A stretch of 7,552 bases of DNA. Origin: Bacillota bacterium (GTDB lineage: Bacteria; Bacillota; Clostridia; Acetivibrionales; DSM-2933). The stretch spans positions 1 through 7,552 of the forward strand of contig JAEZNF010000545.1 in assembly GCA_023441845.1 (NCBI GenBank), in the 5' to 3' direction. The notes under the pieces were generated by a model. That model was given only the letters and a program-made list of their open reading frames with translations. It had not been told where the DNA came from and ran no database searches. The position numbers were made by a program, and so were the translations under genes. Of the stretch, positions 1 through 5,564 are shown one piece after another (positions within the stretch are counted from its first letter, which is position 1; each line of letters opens with the position of its first letter).

Positions 1-476
1 TCTCCGCGCAAAACCAAATCTCCCTTATACGATATATTCATTGGGACGTTTTTGAATACCTTCGCATTGTTCGTAATTACTTCCCCGACTTCTCCATTCC
101 CTCTTGTGACAGCCTTTGTAAGCTTTCCGTCCATATAGGTCAGTACTATGGTCAGTCCGTCCATTTTCCAGGAAAGCAGCCCCTCCTCTTTTCCAAGCCA
201 TTCCTTTAGATCATCAACACTTTTTGTTTTATCTAAAGATAACATTGGGATCTCATGTTGTTCTTTCGGTAAATTAGTTAATAATTCATACCCGACATGA
301 ATTGACGGACTGTTGGAAAGCACAATGCCAGTTTCCTTTTCCAGTTCCAATAATTCATCATATAGTTTATCGTATTCAATATTAGACATAATTTCCCTGT
401 TTTCCTGGTAATATGCCTTCGCTGCATTGTTCAGCTTTTCAATCATGCTTTTCATCAATTCAAGTTTTTCCGTCAT
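1..476 (-). CDS. ligA: NAD-dependent DNA ligase, divergent LigA type, N-terminal part only
   Basis: The gene runs off the left edge; 158 codons are visible. LigA seals nicks in DNA using NAD+. The N-terminal Ia-like region has YY at residues 22-23 and IEYDKLYDEL at 33-42, matching the usual sDaEYDxLxxEL. Then come PMLSLDKTK (77-85), the adenylation motif KMDG (104-107, K104 being the expected AMP-accepting lysine), TRGNG (124-128) and LVLRGE at the edge, equivalent to the family's EVRGE. The family norm for the middle motif is TRGDG, so residue 127 is Asn instead of Asp. SPSIHVGYE replaces the usual SPTQRVGG. These differences suggest a second, divergent LigA rather than the housekeeping copy (inference). 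The ATG at 474-476 has GGAGG at 485-489, 8 bases upstream. It follows the membrane protease gene by 24 bases, so co-transcription is likely. Whether the zinc finger, HhH and BRCT domains are present cannot be seen. Confidence 0.88.
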   Translation of the reverse strand, partial: MTEKLELMKSMIEKLNNAAKAYYQENREIMSNIEYDKLYDELLELEKETGIVLSNSPSIHVGYELLTNLPKEQHEIPMLSLDKTKSVDDLKEWLGKEEGLLSWKMDGLTIVLTYMDGKLTKAVTRGNGEVGEVITNNAKVFKNVPMNISYKGDLVLRG

Positions 477-500
477 TATGTAATCCTCCAAAAAAATTTA

Positions 501-1211
501 CTATTTTTTACTTTTTGATCCCTTTGCCCCTGAAGCTCCATGTCTTATCAATACCATATAAACGGCAAACAAAGATAATGCCGTCCACAAAAGACCCCAG
601 AAAATAGCCGGAATATGGGTTAATTTTGCCAACTGGTCTGCATCACTTAAGCCTCCGGCCCTTCTTCCCCATAACGAAAAGGGAAGCCTGAATTTTATAA
701 GAATGGTATCGACAAATGTGTCATAGATAGCATATGCAACACCGGAAATACCCAGTATATCTATTGTCCAATCATATACCCTTTCATTCTGAATCATATA
801 GATTATTATGGCTAAAACCGCAAAAATAATAGAATAGAGAAGCGTAAAGTTAAAACCCGCATACCTTATGGATACCCCCAAAAAGACTATGGCAACAGTA
901 CCCAAAATATACTTCTTTACCGGTGTCTTCTTTAAAGAGAGTATCAAAAGTGAAAACAGTACACTCCCTAAATATCCTCCATTGTAAATCATAAAGGAGG
1001 CTATCTTTCCCTTTGAATATGTAAGTGCATACCCGCCCTCATTAAATCCTATCCTAATACCCTTAATCCCATAGCCGAATATAAAGGCCATGGCGGCATG
1101 ACCCAGTTCATGCAGAAAAACGGTGAAAAGCTTGAAAGGCTTTATTATAAGAGTATCCCATAAAGCAATTATCGCAACCAAAATAAATATGTATTTTCCT
1201 GTCTGCTTCAT
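501..1211 (-). CDS. M50 family (M50B-like) membrane zinc metallopeptidase
   Basis: A 236-residue, strongly hydrophobic protein with about six membrane segments. The zinc-binding motif HELGH is at residues 34-38, just after the first membrane segment, as expected for intramembrane or membrane-embedded site-2-type proteases. NGGYLGS (77-83) and the C-terminal block SDADQLAKLTHIPAIFWG (189-206) fit the M50B family, where a downstream Asp in the SDA/DAD region is conserved and may complete the metal site. The C-terminus is a short Lys/Ser/Gly tail (227-236). The ATG at 1209-1211 is preceded by GGGTGAT, a moderate ribosome binding site. The gene lies directly after a terminator for the upstream gene and 24 bases before the ligase gene. 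The substrate is unknown; M50 enzymes in spore formers include SpoIVFB, but this one shows no specific likeness to it. Family assignment is firm, role is not. Confidence 0.85.
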   Translation of the reverse strand: MKQTGKYIFILVAIIALWDTLIIKPFKLFTVFLHELGHAAMAFIFGYGIKGIRIGFNEGGYALTYSKGKIASFMIYNGGYLGSVLFSLLILSLKKTPVKKYILGTVAIVFLGVSIRYAGFNFTLLYSIIFAVLAIIIYMIQNERVYDWTIDILGISGVAYAIYDTFVDTILIKFRLPFSLWGRRAGGLSDADQLAKLTHIPAIFWGLLWTALSLFAVYMVLIRHGASGAKGSKSKK

Positions 1212-1231
1212 TTATATAATCACCCATTAAG

Positions 1232-1237
1232 ATTATA
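1232..1237 (-). promoter_or_regulatory. Possible -10 element for the M50/ligase unit
   Basis: TATAAT on the minus strand, between the upstream terminator and the M50 gene start. It is preceded directly by TG but not in the TGn extended arrangement, and no good -35 lies 16-18 bases upstream, since that space is the terminator's T-rich tract. A start at about 1225 would leave a leader of only about 14 bases, just enough to hold GGGTGAT. It is the only obvious promoter candidate for the two-gene unit, and it is weak. Confidence 0.3.
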
Positions 1238-1248
1238 CATTCAAGAAA

Positions 1249-1275
1249 TAAAAAAAGAAAGGATTTCCTTTCTTT
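1249..1275 (-). terminator. Rho-independent terminator after the 1332-1745 gene
   Basis: On the minus strand AAAGAAAGG pairs with CCTTTCTTT (9 bp, positions 1254-1262 with 1267-1275) around an AAAT loop. The 3' arm runs into further Ts at 1250-1253. The stem is AT-rich but the hairpin plus T tract is a standard layout. It lies about 55 bases beyond the stop codon of the upstream small membrane protein and about 40 bases before the M50 gene, so it separates the two units. Confidence 0.7.
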
Positions 1276-1331
1276 AATTTGTCTCAAGGTATAAATACAG
1301 CCTTTCCTTAGCGGGCAATACAAAATGCACT

Positions 1332-1745
1332 TTACTTTCTCCTTATATTATTCACCATATAAAGGACAACGAAAATTCCTAACAGCAGGCCGACACCATC
1401 AAGTATTGATTTCCAGTCGTTTATGGAAAGAAGATATCTTAAATTGATTAATACAGTGCCCAGATAACAAAGCAGTATGGCGCCAAGTATAAGAAAAACG
1501 GCCAGTTTGCTTTTTTCCTTAAACTGATCCACCTTGAATATTAATATGAATACAACAATGATCAGAAGAAAATCGGAAGAATTACCTACCAGATAATTCG
1601 GGGTTTTATATATTATTGAAATTGCAGTAAACAGCACAAGCGCAATCCCCAATACTATGGGAAACGATGTTCTGGCCTTTTCTTTGAACTTGTCAGTTCC
1701 AAACATGATTGTATAGACTATAATTATTATAAGTAAATTTGACAA
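1332..1745 (-). CDS. Small integral membrane protein with internal repeats, unknown function
   Basis: Not recognised as a named family. About 137 residues with five hydrophobic stretches. Using the longer reading from a GTG at 1754 for numbering, two copies of the same unit are visible: a hydrophobic segment starting LLII, then DKFKEK at 21-26 or DQFKEK at 76-81, then a second hydrophobic segment; the copies are about 55 residues apart. The C-terminal LLLGIFVVLYMVNNIRRK looks like a third, cut-off copy of the first half. The TTG at 1743-1745 is preferred because AAGGTG then stands 7 bases upstream, whereas the GTG at 1752-1754 overlaps that Shine-Dalgarno. It is monocistronic: a terminator follows and a 360-base gap precedes. 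A possible -10 (TATAAT, 1779-1784) lies just upstream without a clear -35. No catalytic motif is visible. Confidence 0.7.
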   Translation of the reverse strand: MSNLLIIIIVYTIMFGTDKFKEKARTSFPIVLGIALVLFTAISIIYKTPNYLVGNSSDFLLIIVVFILIFKVDQFKEKSKLAVFLILGAILLCYLGTVLINLRYLLSINDWKSILDGVGLLLGIFVVLYMVNNIRRK

Positions 1746-1754
1746 ACCGTTCAC

Positions 1755-2108
1755 ACCTTATCTTAAAAGTTTTAAGTCATTATAACCGTAATTGAGCATA
1801 TTAATTATATTATTTTTTTATTACGAATTCCATTATATTTAAAATATTATATTGTATCTACTAACTTTTTTAAAGCCTTATCTTATTATTTCCAAAAATT
1901 TAAAACTACATTCAATTGAAACCAAGCAGAAAGTATATAAAATAAAAAAAGCACTTAATGTGCCCCTTCCACAAGGAATTAATCAATACGATTACATTTA
2001 TCTCTTTTTTGGATAAACGACAATAAAACTATATTTCCCGACGCTTTAAAAGCGCTAAAATTCGCTGTTAATTGCGTAAGCTATCTTATAGATTTAGAGT
2101 ATTCACCA
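1755..2108. other. AT-rich intergenic region between spoVS and the small membrane protein
   Basis: No supportable gene. It holds the probable spoVS terminator (1944-1963), a short palindrome CGCTTTTAAAGCG (minus strand, about 2042-2054) with no T tract, several TATAAT-like strings in a nearly pure A/T stretch (1779-1860), and a possible -10 at 1779-1784 for the next gene. Short open stretches in the minus frames near 1985-2085 lack both a start codon and a Shine-Dalgarno. Confidence 0.6.
1944..1963 (-). terminator. Probable terminator of the spoVS transcript
   Basis: On the minus strand GCAC-ATTAA-GTGC (1951-1963) is followed at once by seven Ts (1944-1950). The stem can be lengthened by G-U pairs between the preceding GGG and the first Ts. 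The core is only 4 bp, so strength is uncertain. It lies about 145 bases past the spoVS stop. Confidence 0.55.
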
Positions 2109-2372
2109 TTACCTTCTTGGTTCAACTAACAGCTTGATTGCAGTTCTTTCTTCGCCGTCTATTACTATATCAGTAAACGCCGGTATACATATTAATTCAA
2201 TTCCGGACGGGGCAACAAAGCCACGTGCTATCGCAACTGCCTTTACTGCTTGGTTTAATGCGCCTGCTCCGATTGCCTGTATCTCCGCAGATCCTTTTTC
2301 TCGAATAACACCTGCTAAAGCTCCTGCAATAGAATTTGGATTAGATTTTGACGAGACCTTTAATACATCCAT
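2109..2372 (-). CDS. spoVS: Stage V sporulation protein S (SpoVS)
   Basis: An 87-residue protein that matches the SpoVS family almost end to end, with characteristic stretches AIGAGALNQAVKAVAIARGF, PAFTDIVIDGEERTAIKLLV and a final EPRR. SpoVS is a small Alba-like-fold protein; in Bacillus subtilis it is needed for proper progress through sporulation (spore coat assembly and, with other mutations, septation) and is expressed early under SigH. The molecular activity is not settled. The ATG at 2370-2372 was chosen because it gives the family N-terminus (MDVLKVSSKS) and has AGGGGGT 7 bases upstream; an in-frame ATG at 2417 would add 15 residues absent from the family and has no ribosome binding site. 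It appears to be a single-gene unit with its own SigH-like promoter. Confidence 0.96.
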   Translation of the reverse strand: MDVLKVSSKSNPNSIAGALAGVIREKGSAEIQAIGAGALNQAVKAVAIARGFVAPSGIELICIPAFTDIVIDGEERTAIKLLVEPRR

Positions 2373-2420
2373 AAATGTACCCCCTAATGCTTTAGAATCG
2401 CAGAACAATACACTCATAAA

Positions 2421-2450
2421 ATTATATTAACAGCGTTTCTTAAAATACCT
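2421..2450 (-). promoter_or_regulatory. Candidate SigH-type promoter of spoVS
   Basis: On the minus strand AGGTATT (2444-2450) is separated by 14 bases from TAATAT (2424-2429). Bacillus SigH promoters have AGGAnnT-like -35 regions and GAAT-like -10 regions at this spacing. The -35 fits well (G-A-AGGTATT against RnAGGwwww); the -10 lacks the G. A SigA-like TATAAT (2421-2426) overlaps the same place but has no good -35. The predicted transcript would start near 2419, leaving a leader of about 45 bases. The known SigH control of spoVS in Bacillus supports the reading. Confidence 0.4.
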
Positions 2451-2472
2451 TCATTGTAAAACCCCACCACCT

Positions 2473-2498
2473 AAAAAAATCAAGCTTCAGAGATCTTG
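2473..2498 (-). terminator. Weak terminator-like hairpin upstream of spoVS
   Basis: CAAG (2495-2498) and CTTG (2481-2484) on the minus strand enclose a 10-base loop, and seven Ts follow (2473-2479). The 4-bp stem is poor, but the T tract is clean and the site sits just ahead of the spoVS promoter. It may back up the element at 2589-2616. Confidence 0.3.
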
Positions 2499-2588
2499 CT
2501 TTTGATACGGTAATTCTAAGAATTCACTACCAGTATAATAAAGTGATACCATTATTTGCTCATCTCTTAATATGTTATAATATTCTAC

Positions 2589-2616
2589 AAAAAAAATAAA
2601 AATCCTCTTTTTTATT
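2589..2616 (-). terminator. Probable terminator of ymdB
   Basis: On the minus strand AATAAAAA (2609-2616) pairs with TTTTTATT (2595-2602) around AGAGGA, and the run of Ts continues to 2589. The stem is purely A-T, which makes it weak, but it lies only about 40 bases past the ymdB stop codon and no better candidate is closer. Confidence 0.4.
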
Positions 2617-2657
2617 ATAAATACATTAAAAGAATTTTTAAATTATTGCCATAAAAA

Positions 2658-3449
2658 CTATACTTTTTCAAAACTAAGCAATTTGGACAGTCTTTCTATC
2701 TTTATTGTCTTACCGTTTTTCTCATCAATTTCCATGATTACAGCATTAAATTGTACAATTCCCTTTGCAACCTCATGCTTAACCGGCATATGGGTAAGGA
2801 ATTTTTTAATAATGATATCCCTATTCACTCCGATAATGCCATCGTATGGCCCGGTCATACCGACATCGCTTATAAATGCCGTACCGAACGGCAATATTCT
2901 CTCGTCCGCTGTCTGCACATGTGTGTGTGTTCCGAGTACACAGCTTACCCTTCCGTCAAGGTACCAGGCTAAAGCCATCTTTTCCGAAGTAGCCTCGGCA
3001 TGCATGTCAACAACAACTACCTTTACAAAGCTCTTTAAATATTCTATTTCCCTATCTGCCGCTTTAAAGGGACAGTCTATATTGTCCATATAAACACGCC
3101 CAAGTAAATTTAAAATCCCAATTTTTCCGCTTTTCGTGCTTATTACTGCTGAGCCTTTTCCAGGTAGATCGCTCGGGTAATTTGCCGGTCTTACTATCCT
3201 GGAATCACTCTCAATGAAATTCAAAATCTCGCTTTTTGACCAAGTGTGATTTCCCATTGTTATAGCATCAACACCCATTCCGTACAGCTCCTGGGCTACA
3301 ACATACGTAATACCGCTTCCCCCTGCAGAGTTTTCACCGTTGGCAATGCAAAAGTCTATTGCATATTCCTTTTTTACTTTGCCAATCATTTCCTTTGCTG
3401 CTTTTCTGCCCGGATTTCCTACAATATCACCTATAAAAAGAACCTTCAA
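2658..3449 (-). CDS. ymdB: YmdB family metallophosphoesterase (2',3'-cyclic nucleotide phosphodiesterase)
   Basis: A 263-residue calcineurin-like phosphoesterase of the YmdB type. In Bacillus subtilis YmdB hydrolyses 2',3'-cyclic nucleotides, affects the biofilm/motility decision and is linked to RNase Y. All expected metal and catalytic residues are present and at the Bacillus numbering: D8 in FIGDIVG, E39 and N40 in GENSAGG, N67 and H68 in GNHTW, H150 in DMHAE, H175 and H177 in GTHTH. The start is the TTG at 3447-3449: it gives the family N-terminus (M)KVLFIGD and has GGAGG (3457-3461) 7 bases upstream. An upstream in-frame start at 3470 would swallow the Shine-Dalgarno. The gene follows rny by about 300 bases, but a strong terminator and a separate promoter lie between, so expression is probably independent, with a ~245-base structured leader. 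Confidence 0.95.
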   Translation of the reverse strand: MKVLFIGDIVGNPGRKAAKEMIGKVKKEYAIDFCIANGENSAGGSGITYVVAQELYGMGVDAITMGNHTWSKSEILNFIESDSRIVRPANYPSDLPGKGSAVISTKSGKIGILNLLGRVYMDNIDCPFKAADREIEYLKSFVKVVVVDMHAEATSEKMALAWYLDGRVSCVLGTHTHVQTADERILPFGTAFISDVGMTGPYDGIIGVNRDIIIKKFLTHMPVKHEVAKGIVQFNAVIMEIDEKNGKTIKIERLSKLLSFEKV

Positions 3450-3481
3450 GGTACATCCTCCAATCCCCAATCCAATTCTAT

Positions 3482-3547
3482 ATTGAACGCGATAAAGATT
3501 TTACGCCGCGCTTCAATTTCCTTAATACAATTATCACGGAAATTGAA
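3482..3547 (-). promoter_or_regulatory. Leader of ymdB with two mutually exclusive helices
   Basis: In the minus-strand RNA three segments occur in order: A TTCAATTTCC (3538-3547), B GGAAATTGAAGCGCG (3507-3521), C CGCGTTCAAT (3482-3491). A and B form a perfect 10-bp helix with a 16-base loop. B and C form a 10-bp helix with one bulged G. Both use bases 3512-3517 of B, so they cannot coexist. C ends about 20 bases before the ymdB Shine-Dalgarno. No T tract follows C, so if this regulates anything it would more likely act on translation or mRNA stability than on termination. This is a pairing seen by eye, not a recognised RNA family. Confidence 0.4.
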
Positions 3548-3590
3548 TTTTCCAATATAAAATCATTTTCGTCATTTATATAATTTGCAT

Positions 3591-3617
3591 TCAATAATAG
3601 TGTCTCTTATAAGTCAA
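3591..3617 (-). CDS. Possible micro-ORF (MTYKRHYY) in the ymdB leader
   Basis: A TTG at 3615-3617 opens eight codons ending in TGA (3591-3593). An excellent Shine-Dalgarno, AGGAGGAG (3623-3630), stands upstream with its GGAGG 7 bases from the TTG. A GTG at 3621-3623 is in frame but overlaps the Shine-Dalgarno. The peptide MTYKRHYY is rich in Tyr and basic residues. It lies inside the predicted ymdB leader, about 140 bases before ymdB, which is the position of a leader peptide. No known leader peptide is recognised. The strength of the Shine-Dalgarno is the only real evidence. Confidence 0.3.
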   Translation of the reverse strand: MTYKRHYY

Positions 3618-3651
3618 AACCACTCCTCCTGCACGGAGAGAACGTTGGTTT
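3617..3651 (-). promoter_or_regulatory. Hairpin sequestering a Shine-Dalgarno in the ymdB leader
   Basis: In the minus-strand RNA AAACCA (3646-3651) pairs with TGGTTT (3617-3622), and above an ACGTT internal bulge CTCTCC (3635-3640) pairs with GGAGgAG (3623-3629, one bulged G) around the loop GTGCA. Twelve base pairs in all. The whole AGGAGGAG site of the micro-ORF lies in the upper stem, so ribosome access would depend on opening this hairpin. No T tract follows, so it is not a terminator. Confidence 0.5.
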
Positions 3652-3700
3652 AATTAAAACACTTCCAAATGCAAGCCGAGAGTCATAACTTTACTTTCCC

Positions 3701-3709
3701 ATTATAGCA
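3701..3709 (-). promoter_or_regulatory. Extended -10 promoter for ymdB
   Basis: TGCTATAAT on the minus strand is a perfect extended -10 (TGn-TATAAT). The -35 position falls inside the rny terminator hairpin and matches poorly, as is tolerated with an extended -10. The predicted start is near 3694, giving a leader of about 245 bases for ymdB. Confidence 0.5.
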
Positions 3710-3737
3710 TAAAAAGCGTGTTTCCACGCTTTTTATG
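3708..3737 (-). terminator. Strong terminator of rny
   Basis: A perfect 13-bp inverted repeat: CATAAAAAGCGTG and its complement around GAAA on the minus strand (arms 3708-3720 and 3725-3737). The GC core GCGTG/CACGC is followed by TTTTT in the 3' arm. It begins 15 bases past the rny stop codon. The hairpin is symmetric and could also work on the plus strand, but no plus-strand gene is seen that would need it. Confidence 0.88.
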
Positions 3738-3752
3738 TATATAGACTTTATA

Positions 3753-5318
3753 CTATTTTGCATATTCAATAGTTCTGGTTTCTCTTATAACATTAACCTT
3801 GATCTGTCCCGGATATTCAAGCTCGCTCTCAATCTTTTTAACTATTTCGCGAGTCATCAGAACCATACCTTCATCACTGACGTCTTCCGGCTTAACCATA
3901 ATTCTTACTTCTCTGCCTGCCTGGATAGCAAATGATTTTTCAACACCTGCAAATGAATTTGCTATTTCCTCAAGCTTTTCCAATCTCTTAATATAGGATT
4001 CCAAAGTCTCTCTTCTTGCCCCAGGCCTTGCTGCCGAAATTGAATCGGCTGCCTGAACAAGCACTGCCACTATGGTTGTGGCTTCAATATCACCGTGGTG
4101 TGAAAGTATAGCACTTACTATATCATTATTTTCCCTATACTTCTTAGCTATATCTGCTCCTATTGTAACATGTGAGCCTTCCACTTCATGGTCAACCGCT
4201 TTTCCTATATCGTGCAGCAATCCCGCTCTCTTTGCCAAAGTCACATCAACTCCAAGCTCGGAGGCCATCAAACCTGCCAACTGTGCAACTTCTATAGAGT
4301 GGTTCAAAACATTCTGCCCGTAACTTGTCCTGAATCTAAGCTTACCCAAAAGCTTAATTATTTCAGGATGCAAACCGTGAACACCTGTTTCAAATGTTGC
4401 ATGGTCACCTTCCTGACGGATGGTGTTATCAACCTCTTTTCTGGCTTTCTCAACCATTTCCTCAATCCTTGCAGGATGAATTCTGCCGTCAAGTATGAGT
4501 TTTTCGAGAGTCAACCTTGCGACTTCCCTTTTTATGGGGTCAAACCCTGATAATATTACAGCTTCCGGTGTATCATCAATAATCAGGTCAATACCTGTAA
4601 GGGTTTCCAGAGTCCTAATATTTCTACCCTCACGTCCGATTATTCTTCCTTTCATTTCATCATTAGGAAGCGGAACAACCGATACTGTTACTTCCGAGAC
4701 ATGATCAGCAGCACATTTCTGAATTGCACATGAGATAATGTCTTTTGCCTTTCTATCTGCTTCTTCTTTTGCCTTTGCTTCCAAATCCTTAATTAGGATT
4801 GCTGCTTCATGCTTAACTTCGCTTTCAATATTCCTGAGCAGGTATTCCTTTGCATCCTCTACTGAAAGTCCTGATATTCTTTCCAACTCTTCAATTTGCT
4901 TTTTCTGAATTTCCAGCGTCTTATCGTGCAGTGCCTGTACATCTTTTGTCTTTTTGTTCAAAAGTTCATCTTTTTGCTCTAAGGCTTCAACCTTCTTGTC
5001 AAGAGACTCTTCCTTCTGGACCAGCCTTCTCTCTGACCTTTGTACTTCGTTTCTTCTGTCCCTTATTTCCCTCTCAAGCACTTCCTTGCTTTTGTGAATT
5101 TCTTCTTTTGCTTCAAGGAGAACTTCACGTCTTTTGCTTTCGGCAACCTTCTGCGCTTCGCTCAATATCCTACCTGCTTCATCCTCAGCGCTACCAATCT
5201 TTGCCTCAGCATGTTTCCTTCTAAAATTGATTCCTTGTCGAAAAAATATAAATGAAGCAATTACTGCAATTACTAAACCGATCAATAGACCAATTAAAAT
5301 CTCTATTATGGTACACAC
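3753..5318 (-). CDS. rny: Ribonuclease Y, membrane-anchored endoribonuclease
   Basis: RNase Y cuts mRNA internally and starts bulk and regulated mRNA decay in Firmicutes, acting at the membrane. Residues 5-26 form the N-terminal membrane anchor; about 33-200 are a long charged coiled coil; the KH RNA-binding domain has [10 protein letters not shown] at 224-233; the HD domain has N-H340, LLHDIGK with H369/D370, SHHGD (H407/H408) and AADSIS with D425. Length (518-521) is typical. The 3' end (ETRTIEYAK) also fits the family. The start is uncertain: the GTG at 5316-5318 used here directly abuts the strong AGGAGG, too close for normal initiation, while 8 bases after GGAGG there is only ATA (5307-5309). 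A true start at that ATA would give 518 residues. The gene has its own promoters about 50 and 160 bases upstream and a strong terminator after it. Confidence 0.95.
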   Translation of the reverse strand: MCTIIEILIGLLIGLVIAVIASFIFFRQGINFRRKHAEAKIGSAEDEAGRILSEAQKVAESKRREVLLEAKEEIHKSKEVLEREIRDRRNEVQRSERRLVQKEESLDKKVEALEQKDELLNKKTKDVQALHDKTLEIQKKQIEELERISGLSVEDAKEYLLRNIESEVKHEAAILIKDLEAKAKEEADRKAKDIISCAIQKCAADHVSEVTVSVVPLPNDEMKGRIIGREGRNIRTLETLTGIDLIIDDTPEAVILSGFDPIKREVARLTLEKLILDGRIHPARIEEMVEKARKEVDNTIRQEGDHATFETGVHGLHPEIIKLLGKLRFRTSYGQNVLNHSIEVAQLAGLMASELGVDVTLAKRAGLLHDIGKAVDHEVEGSHVTIGADIAKKYRENNDIVSAILSHHGDIEATTIVAVLVQAADSISAARPGARRETLESYIKRLEKLEEIANSFAGVEKSFAIQAGREVRIMVKPEDVSDEGMVLMTREIVKKIESELEYPGQIKVNVIRETRTIEYAK

Positions 5319-5356
5319 CTCCTCGTTATTCAGTTTTCAATGGTCAATTTTTAAAT

Positions 5357-5384
5357 ATTATAGAAAACGAATCCCACAAGTAAA
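5357..5384 (-). promoter_or_regulatory. Second, weaker candidate promoter of rny
   Basis: TTTACT (5379-5384) and TATAAT (5357-5362) on the minus strand, 16 bases apart. The -10 is perfect and the -35 matches 4 of 6. It would start about 30 bases before the rny coding region. Confidence 0.35.
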
Positions 5385-5470
5385 AAAACAATTTTGTCAG
5401 AAAGCCGTATTAAGCTGTTCCATAAATTGGATTCCACTTTTTCAGACTTCGGTTACTATAGCACAAAAAC

Positions 5471-5499
5471 ATTGTAAACTTTTTTAAAATCCATGTCAA
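5471..5499 (-). promoter_or_regulatory. SigA-type promoter of rny
   Basis: Perfect TTGACA (5494-5499), a 17-base spacer and TACAAT (5471-5476) on the minus strand. The predicted start is near 5464, leaving about 145 bases of leader before rny. This is the best-looking promoter in the window. No clear terminator separates it from the upstream gene, so read-through is also possible. Confidence 0.8.
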
Positions 5500-5564
5500 G
5501 AATCAAATAAATACTATATTGCTTTAAACAAATTATGTACTTCGTTTAATCCCTTTTTGTCTTT

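Noticed and set aside
413..607. Plus-strand reading frame across the ligase/M50 junction
   Set aside because: Antisense to two well-supported genes and without a ribosome binding site; the same holds for the other plus-strand frames in the window.
1108..1323. 71-residue minus-strand reading frame overlapping the M50 gene
   Set aside because: It is a shifted frame of the M50 gene running back through the terminator; it has no family likeness.
1958..2026. Plus-strand 22-codon frame starting MCPFHKEL
   Set aside because: No Shine-Dalgarno, starts inside the terminator hairpin, and nothing recognisable.
2041..2056. Palindrome CGCTTTTAAAGCG as spoVS terminator
   Set aside because: Loop is too tight and no T tract follows; the hairpin at 1951-1963 with seven Ts is better.
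1982..2086. Minus-strand 33-codon open stretch (ends KRDKCNRID) after spoVS
   Set aside because: No start codon or Shine-Dalgarno; an open stretch of this length is expected by chance.
2373..2417. Longer spoVS start at 2417
   Set aside because: Fifteen extra residues unlike the family and no ribosome binding site, while the ATG at 2372 has both.
2573..2580. Plus-strand TGTTATAAT resembling an extended -10
   Set aside because: No usable -35 and no plus-strand gene downstream; such strings are common in DNA this AT-rich.
3450..3470. Longer ymdB start at 3470
   Set aside because: It would translate through the GGAGG ribosome binding site; the TTG at 3449 restores the family N-terminus and numbering.
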